Shown: positions 37,460 to 47,375, counted from the stretch's first letter. The stretch is DNA of 64,000 nucleotides from Rhodospirillaceae bacterium (GCA_002728135.1 PBVE01000002.1:60755-124754), one strand, 5' to 3'. Numbers and translations: made by a program. Notes: generated by a model from the letters alone, not told the origin.

Positions 37460-37482
37460 CTTCAAGAAAACTGCCCTTGAAG
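37460..37482. promoter_or_regulatory. Inverted repeat CTTCAAG-N9-CTTGAAG upstream of the first hydantoinase pair
   Basis: A perfect 7-base inverted repeat about 80 bases before the GTG start of the first hyuA-like gene. A further TCTTGA at 37441-37446 adds a third half-site in alternating orientation. This suits an operator for a dimeric regulator. The downstream GGAGAG just after the repeat is not followed by a start codon. No nearby regulator gene. Confidence 0.35.
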
Positions 37483-37562
37483 GAGAGATTAATTTTTTAT
37501 AAAATTTATAGATTAAAAATAACTAAGTAAATGCTAGTGACGAAATATAGGGAGTAATTCTT

Positions 37563-39605
37563 GTGGTAAAATATCTTGTGGGAATTGACGTTGGAGGAAC
37601 TTTTACTGACTTTGTAAGCTATAATAAAGACAGCAAAATCATTGAAGTGTGGAAGAATCCATCCACTCCCAAAGATCCAAATGATGGAATTTTAAATGGT
37701 CTTGGCAAATTTAATCAACCTAGTGATGTTGAAAATATTAGACTGGGCACAACAATAGCAACAAATGCTATACTTGAGAGAAAAGGTGCTTCAGTTGGAT
37801 ACATAACAACGAAAGGTTTCAAAGATGTTCCATTTATCCAAAGAGGTAATAGAAGAGGACATTATGATATTACTTGGGTAAAACCAAAACCTTTGGCAAA
37901 GAGAAGACATTGCTTTGAAGTTCAGGAAAGGATTCTGTCAGATGGCAGCATCGAAACTCCCTTGGACGAAATTGCCTTGAGAGAAATTGCCCAAGAAATC
38001 AAGAATAGTAATGAAATTGAAGCTGTTGCAGTAAATTTCCTTTTTTCATACGTTTCACCTGTTCATGAAAGACAAGCAAAACAGATTCTTGAATCTGAGT
38101 TACCTAACATACCAATTTCAATTTCCTATGATGTTCTACCAAAATGGAAAGAATATGAGAGGGCATCTACTACTATTGCTGACGCATACGTAAAACCCAT
38201 TGTAAGTAAGCAAATGGAAACTATTAGGGAGCGATTTAGAGAAAATGGAATAACTGATCACGTAGCTATTATTAAATCTAATGGTGGCGAAATGACTATT
38301 GATTCTGCTGGCAATACACCCATACAGATGACTGTTTCTGGACCAACTGGGGGAGTAATTGCTGGAAAACAAATTGCAGCTCTCTGTGGTGTAGATCACC
38401 TCGTAACATTTGATATGGGTGGTACCTCAACAGATTGTTCAACAGTTGTAGAAGGACATGAAAGCTTCACAACCGACTTTGATATTGAATTTGGAATTCC
38501 AATACAAATCCCAATGATTGATATCCGAACTATTGGTGCTGGAGGAGGCTCTATAGCATGGATAGATAAAGGCGGAATGCTGAGGGTTGGTCCAGAAAGT
38601 GCTGGTGCAGAGCCTGGCCCTGCATGCTACGGTAATGGCGGGGTAAGACCTGCAGTAACTGATGCAAATGTTGTTCTTGGAAGAATAAGCCCAGAAAACT
38701 TTCTCGGTGGTGATATGAGTCTTGATAAAGAGGCTGCGTTTTCTGCCGTTAAGTCAGTTGCTGATCAATTGGGAAGAGGAGTTGAAGATACAGCATTAGC
38801 TATTGTACAAATTGCAAATAACAATATGGTTGGAGCCTTACGCTCTGTCCTAGTTGAGAGAGGTCTTGACCCACGTGACTTTACTTTACTAGCCTTTGGA
38901 GGAGCAGGTCCCTTACACGCAAATGACCTTATGACTGATGCTGGTATCCCATCAGGAATTATCCCAAACTATCCAGGTCAATTCTCTGCCTTTGGATTTA
39001 TAATGACTGATGCTAGAGTAGATGTTCAACGAACAGTTCAAATGACCTCTAAGGCTTTTGACTCAAACAGAGCGACTGAAACTTTAGTTGAACTAATTGA
39101 AAGTGGAAAAACTGAGCTCGAAGCTCAAGGCTACAACAAAAACATTGAGATCTATCGTTCTGTAGAAGCTCGATATCTAGGCCAAAATTATGAACTTGAG
39201 GTTCCAATAAACTTCGATGTTTTTGATGAATCAACTACACAAGAGATGTGTCAATCATTCCATGCACAACACAAGGCACGTTTTGGCTTCAATATACCCG
39301 GTGAATCAATTGATGTAATTACTATCAAAGCCACTGTTGTTTCGGTTACGGAAAAACCAGAACTCGCAAAAATTACTAATGGTGAGGGAAGTTTTCCAAA
39401 AGAAAAAAATAGGCGCAGCGTTATATTTGAAGATGGAACCCATGAAACACCAGTATTTTCTCGCAAAGACCTTATGTCAGGTCACAGGATCATCGGTCCA
39501 GCCATTATCGAAGAAGCAGCATCTGTAACAGTTATAAGACCTAATTCTAATCTAAAAGTAGACCAATATGGCAACCTTTTAATTGGCAAAGTAGCTGAGG
39601 AGTAA
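37563..39605 (+). CDS. Hydantoinase/oxoprolinase family protein, subunit A (first copy)
   Basis: A 680-residue HyuA-type protein with the ATPase-like fold: N-terminal GIDVGGTFTDFV phosphate loop, TTIATNAILERKGA, a second loop TFDMGGTSTDCS, then GAGGGSIAWIDKGG and AFGGAGPLHANDL. With HyuB such proteins use ATP to open cyclic amides (N-methylhydantoin, 5-oxoproline) or, in carboxylase relatives, to activate ketones. The exact substrate cannot be read off. The start is GTG at 37563 with GGAG eight bases before. It is followed after six bases by its B partner. A second, diverged pair lies at 47.6-51.7 kb. Confidence 0.92.
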   Translation: MVKYLVGIDVGGTFTDFVSYNKDSKIIEVWKNPSTPKDPNDGILNGLGKFNQPSDVENIRLGTTIATNAILERKGASVGYITTKGFKDVPFIQRGNRRGHYDITWVKPKPLAKRRHCFEVQERILSDGSIETPLDEIALREIAQEIKNSNEIEAVAVNFLFSYVSPVHERQAKQILESELPNIPISISYDVLPKWKEYERASTTIADAYVKPIVSKQMETIRERFRENGITDHVAIIKSNGGEMTIDSAGNTPIQMTVSGPTGGVIAGKQIAALCGVDHLVTFDMGGTSTDCSTVVEGHESFTTDFDIEFGIPIQIPMIDIRTIGAGGGSIAWIDKGGMLRVGPESAGAEPGPACYGNGGVRPAVTDANVVLGRISPENFLGGDMSLDKEAAFSAVKSVADQLGRGVEDTALAIVQIANNNMVGALRSVLVERGLDPRDFTLLAFGGAGPLHANDLMTDAGIPSGIIPNYPGQFSAFGFIMTDARVDVQRTVQMTSKAFDSNRATETLVELIESGKTELEAQGYNKNIEIYRSVEARYLGQNYELEVPINFDVFDESTTQEMCQSFHAQHKARFGFNIPGESIDVITIKATVVSVTEKPELAKITNGEGSFPKEKNRRSVIFEDGTHETPVFSRKDLMSGHRIIGPAIIEEAASVTVIRPNSNLKVDQYGNLLIGKVAEE

Positions 39606-39611
39606 ATTAAT

Positions 39612-41345
39612 ATGGGCACTTCACCAGAATCTCATAAAAGCGATGTAGACATGGTCACTATGAGTATTATTGACTCCACCATGACCGCAATATGCCGAGA
39701 AATGGGCATAGTGCTAATGAAAACATCTTATTCAACTATTTTTAATGAAGCACTCGACTTCACTTGCGTTTTAGCAGGTGCAGATGGAGAGTTGATTGCA
39801 CAAGCAGAATATTGCCCTTCAATGATCGGTGGAGTTCCTCTTTTACTTAGAAGCTGCGTGAAAGAAATCCCCATAGACGAGATAGAACCTGGAGATGTTT
39901 TAGTCCATAATGATCCCTATCGCGGTGGTCTACATTGCCCTGAACATACCCTTATAAAACCAGTTTTTGTTGATGATGAGCTAATGGGCTTTGCAATGAC
40001 TATAGGGCATTTAGCAGAAATAGGTGGTATGGTTCCAGGGGCTTTTGCAGGTGAAGCAACTGAAATTTTCCATGAAGGGATAAGGGTTCCGCCAGTAAAA
40101 ATAAAAAGTCGGGGTGAAGATGTAGAAGAAGTTTGGAAGCTATTGCTCGCAAACGTAAGAACACCTCGTTACAACTATGGTGACCTTCGTGCTCTGATTG
40201 CTGGAGTTGATGTTGGTGAAGCTCGATTACAAAATATGGTTAAAAAATATGGCAAGGAAGCATTTCAAAAGAATGTTTCAGACTTATTAGACTACTCTGA
40301 ATCCCGAATGCGTGCAGAGATTAAATCTATCCCTGATGGTAAATATACCTTTGAAGATGTTATTGAGGATGATGGAATTGAGAAAAAACCTTTTACGATT
40401 CATACAAATGTATATGTTCAAGGGGATGAAGTCGTAGTTGATTATACAGGCTCAACAGAGCAGGCTAAAGGACCAATTAATGCAACTTTAGGTGTAGCTT
40501 ACTCTGCGTCATATAATGGAATTCTTCACTGCACTGATGATACAATCCCAAAAAATTCAGGATGTTTTAGGCCCATAAAAGTTATTGCACCTCCTGGCAC
40601 TATACTCAATGTAGACTTTCCTGCACCAGAAGTTGGGGGGAATACAGAGACCCATTGTAAAATTGCTGGAACAGTAATAGGGGCACTCTCTACTCCTCTT
40701 CCAGAAAAAACAATGGCAGCTGAAGGAGCCACACATACTAATTTTGTATTTGGAGGTTATGACTCTGCTGCAGATGAAGCTTTTGTTTGTTATGCAATTG
40801 AGCTATCTGGTTGGGGCGGTCGGTCTTTTGCAGATGGAAATGATGCTACGGATTCTATTAATGGGAATTGCCGAGTTATACCAGTAGAAGTTTTCGAAAC
40901 TCGTTTCCCATTGCAATGTGAAAAATTTGAACTAGTTCAGGACTCAGGTGGTGCAGGTCTTCATAGAGGTGGTTTATCAACCACGCGAGTGATTAAAAGT
41001 ACTTCTACGGAAATAACGGGTAGTCAGATGTCAGATCGCCATGCAAATCGTCCATGGGGTCTATACGGTGGCCAACCGGGAGGAACAGCAGGAACTTGGT
41101 TCAGCCCGGCTAACTCTGATGATTGGCAAGGAATAGATACCGCATTTAATAAAGTGAGCCCATCAAAATGGTCTAATGTTACTATAAGACCCGGCGACTC
41201 AATACGCTTTCAAACACCAGGTGGTGGAGGTTGGGGTGATCCAAAGAAGCGACCACGCGAACAGGTAAAAGAAGACCTTGCGGAAGGGTATATAAGTAAG
41301 GGAGCAGCTGAAGAAATTTATGGTTTGAACATTGTTAAAGAGTAA
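39612..41345 (+). CDS. Hydantoinase/oxoprolinase family protein, subunit B (first copy)
   Basis: A 577-residue HyuB-type protein. It shows the DVLVHNDPYRGGLHCPEHT metal-binding core, GHLAEIGGMVPGAFAGEATE, then VGGNTETHCKIAGTVIGAL and the glycine-rich TPGGGGWGDP tail. It forms the catalytic partner of the A subunit directly upstream. Typical length for the family. An ornithine cyclodeaminase-like gene follows after 85 bases, and together with the N-formylglutamate amidohydrolase-like gene may form one transcript for use of a cyclic or N-blocked amino-acid derivative. Confidence 0.92.
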   Translation: MGTSPESHKSDVDMVTMSIIDSTMTAICREMGIVLMKTSYSTIFNEALDFTCVLAGADGELIAQAEYCPSMIGGVPLLLRSCVKEIPIDEIEPGDVLVHNDPYRGGLHCPEHTLIKPVFVDDELMGFAMTIGHLAEIGGMVPGAFAGEATEIFHEGIRVPPVKIKSRGEDVEEVWKLLLANVRTPRYNYGDLRALIAGVDVGEARLQNMVKKYGKEAFQKNVSDLLDYSESRMRAEIKSIPDGKYTFEDVIEDDGIEKKPFTIHTNVYVQGDEVVVDYTGSTEQAKGPINATLGVAYSASYNGILHCTDDTIPKNSGCFRPIKVIAPPGTILNVDFPAPEVGGNTETHCKIAGTVIGALSTPLPEKTMAAEGATHTNFVFGGYDSAADEAFVCYAIELSGWGGRSFADGNDATDSINGNCRVIPVEVFETRFPLQCEKFELVQDSGGAGLHRGGLSTTRVIKSTSTEITGSQMSDRHANRPWGLYGGQPGGTAGTWFSPANSDDWQGIDTAFNKVSPSKWSNVTIRPGDSIRFQTPGGGGWGDPKKRPREQVKEDLAEGYISKGAAEEIYGLNIVKE

Positions 41346-41430
41346 AATCGTTTAAACTTGTAAGTAATACGTTGTTTCCTCGTCTCTGGTTGAAGTCACT
41401 GTCTTAGGTGTTGCTTGGAGGAAAAGAGTA

Positions 41431-42378
41431 TTGATAACTATCAATGCAACTGACTTAGAAAAGTCCCTAGATTACGTTGAACTTGCAGATAATCTTGCTA
41501 AAGCATTTCTATATCCACCCGATCAACCATCACGACATCACCATACAATCCATATACCTGATAGAGAGAATGGTACATTGTTGTTAATGCCTGCATGGAG
41601 GCAAGGAAAATATATGGGAGTTAAAATAGTTACAATTTTTCCTTCTAATGCTTTTGATGAGCCACCTTTACCATCAGTGGTCGGACAATATATTCTTATG
41701 GATGCTAATTCTGGAATTCCACTAGCATTGATTAATGGTACTGAACTTACGCTCCGGCGTACTGCAGCAACTTCTGCTTTAGCTGCGAGATATTTTGCAT
41801 GCCAAAATGCTAGAAAATTACTAATGGTAGGTTCTGGTGCCCTAGCTAGACATTTAGTGCGTGCACATTTAGCAGTGCGACCTATTGAGTCTATCATAGT
41901 ATGGTCAAGAAATAGTGCAAATGCATCTCAATTTGTTTCAGAAATTTTATCGGAAACTGGAATTCAAGTTTCAGTAACTGAAGACCTTAAGGATGCCTGC
42001 AAATGGGCCCAAATTATATCATGTGCAACTTTATCAGAAGATCCACTAGTAAGAGGTCGATGGTTAAATCCTGGCACTCATCTAGACTTAGTAGGAGCCT
42101 TCAAGCCAGAAATGCGGGAAACAGATGCAGAAGCTATAGCAAGGTCCTGCTTATATGTTGATACAATGTCGGGTGCATTAGCCGAAGCAGGTGATATTAT
42201 ACAGGCTTTACAAACTGGTGTAATTTCAAAAAATAATATTATAGGCGAACTTAGCGAGGTTATTTCAGGAAAAATATCAGGTCGTAAAAACGAAACGGAT
42301 ATTACTTGCTTTAAGTCAGTCGGAGCTTCTCTTGAAGACCTTGCGGCTGCAACTTTAGCCTTCAAAAAATATACTTGA
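41431..42378 (+). CDS. Ornithine cyclodeaminase / mu-crystallin family protein
   Basis: A 315-residue NAD(P)-binding protein. It has the TLRRTAATSALAARYFA segment followed by the Rossmann loop VGSGALARHLVRAHL near residue 135, and the LDLVGAFKPEMRETD segment carrying the catalytic aspartate region. Family members include ornithine cyclodeaminase, alanine dehydrogenase and pyrroline-2-carboxylate reductases; I cannot choose among them. The start is TTG at 41431, supported by a strong GGAGG site nine bases upstream. It sits between a HyuAB pair and an N-formylglutamate amidohydrolase-like gene. Confidence 0.9.
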   Translation: MITINATDLEKSLDYVELADNLAKAFLYPPDQPSRHHHTIHIPDRENGTLLLMPAWRQGKYMGVKIVTIFPSNAFDEPPLPSVVGQYILMDANSGIPLALINGTELTLRRTAATSALAARYFACQNARKLLMVGSGALARHLVRAHLAVRPIESIIVWSRNSANASQFVSEILSETGIQVSVTEDLKDACKWAQIISCATLSEDPLVRGRWLNPGTHLDLVGAFKPEMRETDAEAIARSCLYVDTMSGALAEAGDIIQALQTGVISKNNIIGELSEVISGKISGRKNETDITCFKSVGASLEDLAAATLAFKKYT

Positions 42379-42390
42379 AGATTATTTTAG

Positions 42391-43233
42391 ATGGCAGACA
42401 AAAGTTTTACGTTTTCAGCTGAAAACCTTCTTGATACAGAACCTGAACCGTTCACGAAGCTAGACTCACTTAATTCAAGATCAGTCTGGTTTGTAACATG
42501 TGACCATGCATCAAATCTTGTCCCAAAACACATGAATAATCTTGGAATTACATCAACAGAAATGAACCGCCATATAGGTTGGGATATTGGTGCATTAGGT
42601 GTTGCAAAAGAATTATCAAAAATCCTAGACGCAAGATTAATTTCAGGGAACTATTCACGACTTATTGTTGATCTTAATCGTCCAACGTCATCACCAACAT
42701 TTATTCCAAAAACTGCCGATGGAACACCCATCCCAGCAAATATCAATATTTCAGAAAAAGAGAAGAAAGAACGTACAATTTTTTTTCACAAAGAGTATCA
42801 TTTAAATATTGAAAAATGGCTAGATAGACTAATTCTAGAAGGAGTAATACCTGTAATTATAGCGATTCATAGCTTCACTCCAGTATTCCAAAATTTTCGC
42901 CGACCATGGCATATTGGCCTACTCTATGAACATGATCAAAGATTTGTATTACCACTTCGCAATGAACTACTTTTAAGAAACAGTAATTTAATAATTGGAG
43001 ATAATCAGCCTTATGCAATAAGAGGTCCCTCAGACTTTACCATACCAGTACATGGCCAAGCCCGGGGATTACCACATATTGAAATAGAGGTTAGGCAAGA
43101 CCTGATAGAGATTCCTGAAAATCAAAAGATCTGGGCACATATTCTTGCTAGTGCACTATTATCAGTCATTGAAAATAATCAACCTTTTGGAATCATTAAT
43201 AATGTTGATCGTAAATCACATATAATTAGTTAA
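42391..43233 (+). CDS. N-formylglutamate amidohydrolase family protein
   Basis: A 280-residue zinc hydrolase of the N-formylglutamate deformylase family. Evidence: the TCDHASNLVPKHMNNLG N-terminal motif, the HIGWDIGALGVAKELSK segment, SRLIVDLNRP, and the C-terminal LPHIEIEVRQDLI with the metal-binding glutamate. The known member hydrolyses N-formylglutamate to glutamate and formate at the end of histidine degradation, but no hut genes are near, so another N-acyl amino acid is possible. It follows the cyclodeaminase-like gene by 12 bases, so they are likely co-expressed. Confidence 0.9.
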   Translation: MADKSFTFSAENLLDTEPEPFTKLDSLNSRSVWFVTCDHASNLVPKHMNNLGITSTEMNRHIGWDIGALGVAKELSKILDARLISGNYSRLIVDLNRPTSSPTFIPKTADGTPIPANINISEKEKKERTIFFHKEYHLNIEKWLDRLILEGVIPVIIAIHSFTPVFQNFRRPWHIGLLYEHDQRFVLPLRNELLLRNSNLIIGDNQPYAIRGPSDFTIPVHGQARGLPHIEIEVRQDLIEIPENQKIWAHILASALLSVIENNQPFGIINNVDRKSHIIS

Positions 43234-43274
43234 TTAGCCAAAACAATTAATATTTCAGAACAAGGTGAATATAT

Positions 43275-44438
43275 TTGTTGAACTTAAAACCATACTCTCC
43301 TCTTACTGCAGGTGTCATAATTAATTTATCTATGGGTCTTTTATATGGATGGTCCGTATTATTAGCTCCTCTTGAAGTAAGCTTAGACTCTGATCGTGCA
43401 TCTGTAAGCCTAGCATATTCTTTGGCTACGATCTTCTTCACAATTGGAATGTTTGTAATGTACAAACTTCTGAATTGGTTGTCCTTGGATAAATTAGCAC
43501 TAGCAATGGGAGCACTTGGGGCTACAGGGCTTGCTCTAGCTGGATTAGAGGAGTCAATATTCACCCTTATTATTGGATTTGGAGCTGGTTATGGTTTTGC
43601 AGCAGGTGTATCTTACTTTATAGCAATCTCTGCTGCCAGCCATCCTAGTCCTATTCCAATAACAATTGCTATGAGTATTAATGTTTCTGCCTTTGCAGTT
43701 GGAGGTGTTTTATGGCCACCTATTTTTGAAGCTTTAATTAGAACTATAGGTCCCCATGGGACACTAATAATTGCTGCTATTATTTTACTAACTGCCAGTT
43801 TCATAGCTTTTTTACTCCTGAATTATTCAAAAGTAGAATCACCTGATAGTAAGGGAGATGGCCTTTTCCGGGATATCTTAACTAACAAACCACGAGTAGT
43901 AATAGCACTGTTCGTTGGAATGACACTTCTAGCAATCACTAGCTTGATGGTGATAGGTCATGCATCTGGAATGGCAGCTGAGCTTAATGCTTCAAATATT
44001 GTCTTAGCACCTATGATAACCAATTTTGCATACATAGCGGGAGCACTGCTAGTGGGTCAAATTTGTAGAGTTATTAATGGGCGCCTTGTTCTTATCGGGA
44101 TTAGTTTTCTAACAGGTCTTGTTCTCATTATTTTATGGCTATTTCCTAATATAGATGTTCTATATTTAGCTCTCGCAGTTATTGGTGCTTGTTGGGGTGG
44201 TTGTGCTGCAAGTTATCCAGTGACTGTTTCGAGCTTTTATAGTCTAAGTGACCTGCCAAGAGTTTATGGAAGAATATGTATTGCTTTCGGGGTCGGTGGT
44301 CTGATAGGTCCTCTTGCTGCTGGAGCTCTATTTGATAACTACAATAGTTATTCCACTGTTACTATTATTGCTGCAGGCCTTGGATTCCTAGCAGCTATAA
44401 CTCATCTATCACTTCCAAAGATCAAAGTTGGAAAATAA
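43275..44438 (+). CDS. MFS transporter (oxalate/formate antiporter-like)
   Basis: A 387-residue membrane protein with about twelve hydrophobic segments. The N-terminal INLSMGLLYGWSVLLAPLE helix is typical of the oxalate:formate antiporter branch of the major facilitator superfamily, and the later FGVGGLIGPLAAGALFDNYN segment fits too. The start is TTG at 43275 or 43278; an AAGGTG tract lies ten bases upstream. It follows the deformylase-like gene on the same strand, so formate or a small organic acid is a possible substrate, by context only. Confidence 0.88.
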   Translation: MLNLKPYSPLTAGVIINLSMGLLYGWSVLLAPLEVSLDSDRASVSLAYSLATIFFTIGMFVMYKLLNWLSLDKLALAMGALGATGLALAGLEESIFTLIIGFGAGYGFAAGVSYFIAISAASHPSPIPITIAMSINVSAFAVGGVLWPPIFEALIRTIGPHGTLIIAAIILLTASFIAFLLLNYSKVESPDSKGDGLFRDILTNKPRVVIALFVGMTLLAITSLMVIGHASGMAAELNASNIVLAPMITNFAYIAGALLVGQICRVINGRLVLIGISFLTGLVLIILWLFPNIDVLYLALAVIGACWGGCAASYPVTVSSFYSLSDLPRVYGRICIAFGVGGLIGPLAAGALFDNYNSYSTVTIIAAGLGFLAAITHLSLPKIKVGK

Positions 44439-44541
44439 AAGACTCTAATGTTCATTATTATATGTGATCGTCTGAAACCTTTGGCTGATAATAATTATTA
44501 CTTATATGAGATGTTTATAAATGTGAAAAAAATATTTTACT

Positions 44542-45462
44542 ATGCAACCTAACAGTTTACGTATAGCCACAATTGCAGTAATTGTGGGAGCATTTTTTTT
44601 GGGCTCAGCACCAATATTATTCCGATTTGGAGAAGCAGGGCCAGCTGCTATAGCCTTCTGGCGAGTCACACTGTCTCTTCCATTAGCTTACATTTGGATG
44701 CGACTAGAATACTCTCAAACCAAATTACTTGAATCAGGGGGAAATAAAAACAAATTTTCTTCCATACTTTGTTTGCCTAATAATTTAATCCAATTAACTT
44801 TACTGTCATTGGCAGGTGTATTCTGGGTGGGTGATCTAATATCTTGGCACTGGTCATTATCAGAAACCAACGTTGCTAACTCAACCTTCTTCGCTACTTC
44901 CTCACCTGTCTTTGTAACAATTATGGCATGGTTTTTCCTAGGCGAGCGTTATCAACGGTTATTTTTTGTTGGCGCTTTATTTACTATTTTAGGATCAATT
45001 TCTCTAATGAGTGCTACTTTAACCTATAGTAATGGATCAATTCTTGGTGACGGATTAGGGCTAATAACTGCCTTATGTTTTGGTTCCTATGTGTTAATTG
45101 TAAGATCTCTCAGAACCCGCATGGGTGCAGGTGCTATAATGTTCTGGACCGCACTTATTAGTGCCCCCTTCTTTCTTATTATTAGTATTTTATCAAATGA
45201 AAAAATCTTTCCAGAGAGCGATCAGGGATGGTTTGCTTTACTTGCCCTCGCATTTATAACTCATTTAGCAGGCCAAGGTTTACTTGCCTACGGCCTTGGT
45301 AAAGTAAAAGCAGGGCCTGCATCTATTTTGGTTCTTTTAGAACCATTAATGGCAGCAACACTTGGGTGGTTAATACTCTCAGAATCTCTTAATATTTTAC
45401 AGATAGTTGGTTGTTTATTAATATTAGGGGGAATAATTATCATTAGAAACAGGTATACCTAA
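44542..45462 (+). CDS. DMT superfamily (EamA) transporter
   Basis: A 306-residue protein with ten hydrophobic segments in two EamA repeats. Typical segments are SAPILFRFGEAGPAAIAFWR, the FFATSSPVFVTIMAWFFLGE end of the first half, and LVLLEPLMAATLGWLILSE at the end of the second. It should export or import small metabolites. Rightward, about 100 bases after the MFS gene, and last plus-strand gene before the glutamine amidotransferase-like gene. It is only distantly similar to the DMT protein near 5 kb. Confidence 0.92.
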   Translation: MQPNSLRIATIAVIVGAFFLGSAPILFRFGEAGPAAIAFWRVTLSLPLAYIWMRLEYSQTKLLESGGNKNKFSSILCLPNNLIQLTLLSLAGVFWVGDLISWHWSLSETNVANSTFFATSSPVFVTIMAWFFLGERYQRLFFVGALFTILGSISLMSATLTYSNGSILGDGLGLITALCFGSYVLIVRSLRTRMGAGAIMFWTALISAPFFLIISILSNEKIFPESDQGWFALLALAFITHLAGQGLLAYGLGKVKAGPASILVLLEPLMAATLGWLILSESLNILQIVGCLLILGGIIIIRNRYT

Positions 45463-45474
45463 AGGTTAAGTATA

Positions 45475-45497
45475 TTTAGAGGTCTTCTATCTCTAAA
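45475..45497. terminator. Inverted repeat TTTAGAG-N9-CTCTAAA between convergent genes
   Basis: A perfect 7-base stem with a 9-base loop fills most of the 37-base gap between the DMT stop (45462) and the stop of the minus-strand amidotransferase gene (45500). Its position suggests a shared bidirectional terminator, but neither side has a real T-run, so the call is tentative. Confidence 0.4.
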
Positions 45498-45499
45498 GA

Positions 45500-46207
45500 T
45501 CACGTCAACCATATATCAATAGTTGTCTCAAGCCACGCAAGAGCAGGAGGTATATATAAAGCAGATTCTTTGATTTGCTTTTCTACATCCTGAGCACCGT
45601 AATACTTCTCATCCTGCAAAGGACGTGGCTTATTTAGCCAGGATGATAGCAAACTATTGTTTATTTCTGGATGAAATTGAGTGGCAATAACAGAATTACC
45701 ATATATAAATGCTTGGTTTTTACATGTGGTATTAGTAGCAGCAAGTTTTGCGCCTTCAGGAAGTTCAAAGATTTCTCCATGCCTTTGATAAAAGGTTGAA
45801 AACTCACTGATTGCAAGAGGATTTGCCTCTGACGGTTCGACAGGATACCAACCAAATTCATATAAACCTGATCGATTTTTTAATACCTTGGCACCTAGTG
45901 CCCTAGCCACCAATTGTGCACCCAAGCAAATTCCAAAAATAGGGAATTCTTTATTTACAGCATTATCTATCCAATTCAATTCTTTATAAATATAGTCTAT
46001 ATAATCATCGTTTGCACTTTGTATGCCTCCAAATAAAACTATACCTCGATAATTTGATATATCCCTGGGCAATTCATCATTTTTGTTTAATCGTAATGTT
46101 ACATAGGGAATATTCTTCAAATCTAGAATCTCAGGTAGACCACCAGAATCTTTTGCAGTTAAATGTGTGGCCAATATAATTGGACGTTGATCAGTTATTC
46201 TAGTCAT
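45500..46207 (-). CDS. Class I glutamine amidotransferase-like protein (GMP synthase-like)
   Basis: A 235-residue stand-alone class I amidotransferase domain. The nucleophile elbow is GICLGAQL (Cys94), and the histidine-glutamate pair is in QFHPE; the YQRHGEIFELPEGA segment is like the GMP-synthase amidotransferase. No synthase domain is fused, and family members of this kind are often gamma-glutamyl hydrolases or of unknown function. It is the only leftward gene between the two HyuAB pairs. The gap to the next gene (259 bases) holds a divergent promoter region. Confidence 0.9.
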   Translation of the reverse strand: MTRITDQRPIILATHLTAKDSGGLPEILDLKNIPYVTLRLNKNDELPRDISNYRGIVLFGGIQSANDDYIDYIYKELNWIDNAVNKEFPIFGICLGAQLVARALGAKVLKNRSGLYEFGWYPVEPSEANPLAISEFSTFYQRHGEIFELPEGAKLAATNTTCKNQAFIYGNSVIATQFHPEINNSLLSSWLNKPRPLQDEKYYGAQDVEKQIKESALYIPPALAWLETTIDIWLT

Positions 46208-46466
46208 TTTATTACCTGTTAAATTATAAAAGTATATTTGACCCCTTGCATAAGCACTTTTTATTTATTTAACATTTAGAAACATACAAAAATAATCATT
46301 AGCGTATTGATTAAGTATAAATCTATCCAAAGAGTAAATATAAGTAACCACCTAAAATAACTATTGTTGATTATAATAATAAGCCACTCTGTATGATAGT
46401 TAACCTTAAAAAAAGATAATGTTAAAGGTAAGCACTAACTTACAATCTCATTAAAAGGAAAAAAAC

Positions 46467-47375
46467 ATGAGCATACCTATTGGGTTTATTGGTCTGGGTA
46501 CAATGGGTAGCATAATTGCAAATCGCCTATTGCTATCTGGAAACTCACTATATGTATGGAATCGAACAAAAAACAAATGTGACCCTCTAGTTTCTGCTGG
46601 AGCAAAAATGACCAACACTCCTGCAGAACTTGCAGAATTAACTGATATAATATTTACAATGACAACCGATTCTGCTGCATCAGCTGATATAATTTTTGGA
46701 AAAAGTGGGATTATGTCTGCTGCAAAAAAAGAATTGATAATTATTGATTGTGCTTCTATCGCTCCAGATGCCAGTAGATTTCATGCAGCAAAAGCTGAAA
46801 AGGAAGGTGTTGCAATACTAGATGCACCAGTATCTGGCGGACCAAAAGTAGCAGAAAGCGGGTCTTTAGGAATTATGGTAGGTGGATCAAAGGTGGCTTT
46901 TGATAAAACAAAACACATCTTGGAAGAACTAGGGACTCTCGTTCTTTATACAGGTCCAAGTGGAAACGGAACTACCCTTAAACTTATCGCAAACCTCATT
47001 ATGGGAGTTACCATTCAAGCATCAGCGGAGGCATTAACACTAGCATCTAAGGTTGGGATAGACCCTCAAATGGTAATTGATATTACTGCATTACCTGGAA
47101 CAGGGCCTCAAACTGGTGCTATGGCAACACGTGGGCCAAGAATGATATCCAATGATTTTTTTCCTCCACATTTCTCGGCTAACAATATGCATAAAGACTT
47201 AACTGAGGCATTAAAACTTGGACATACATTTGGTGTGCCTTTACCTACTGCAATTTCATCTTTGGAGATACTTGATGATTTAATAAAGCGTGGTAATGGA
47301 ATGATTGACTCATCTGCAATAATCACTGTCATGCATGAACTAGTGAATTCTTCGAAAAAGCCCAGCCAAGATTAA
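46467..47375 (+). CDS. 3-Hydroxyisobutyrate dehydrogenase / tartronate semialdehyde reductase-like protein
   Basis: A 302-residue beta-hydroxyacid dehydrogenase. Motifs in order: nucleotide-binding GFIGLGTMGSIIANRLL at the N-terminus, the DAPVSGGPKVAESGSLGIMV substrate loop, and GNGTTLKLIANLIMG with the catalytic lysine. The family acts on 3-hydroxyisobutyrate, tartronate semialdehyde, glyoxylate or succinic semialdehyde; the substrate cannot be fixed from sequence. An AAAAGG ribosome site precedes the ATG. It is followed after 218 bases by the second HyuAB pair. Confidence 0.92.
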   Translation: MSIPIGFIGLGTMGSIIANRLLLSGNSLYVWNRTKNKCDPLVSAGAKMTNTPAELAELTDIIFTMTTDSAASADIIFGKSGIMSAAKKELIIIDCASIAPDASRFHAAKAEKEGVAILDAPVSGGPKVAESGSLGIMVGGSKVAFDKTKHILEELGTLVLYTGPSGNGTTLKLIANLIMGVTIQASAEALTLASKVGIDPQMVIDITALPGTGPQTGAMATRGPRMISNDFFPPHFSANNMHKDLTEALKLGHTFGVPLPTAISSLEILDDLIKRGNGMIDSSAIITVMHELVNSSKKPSQD

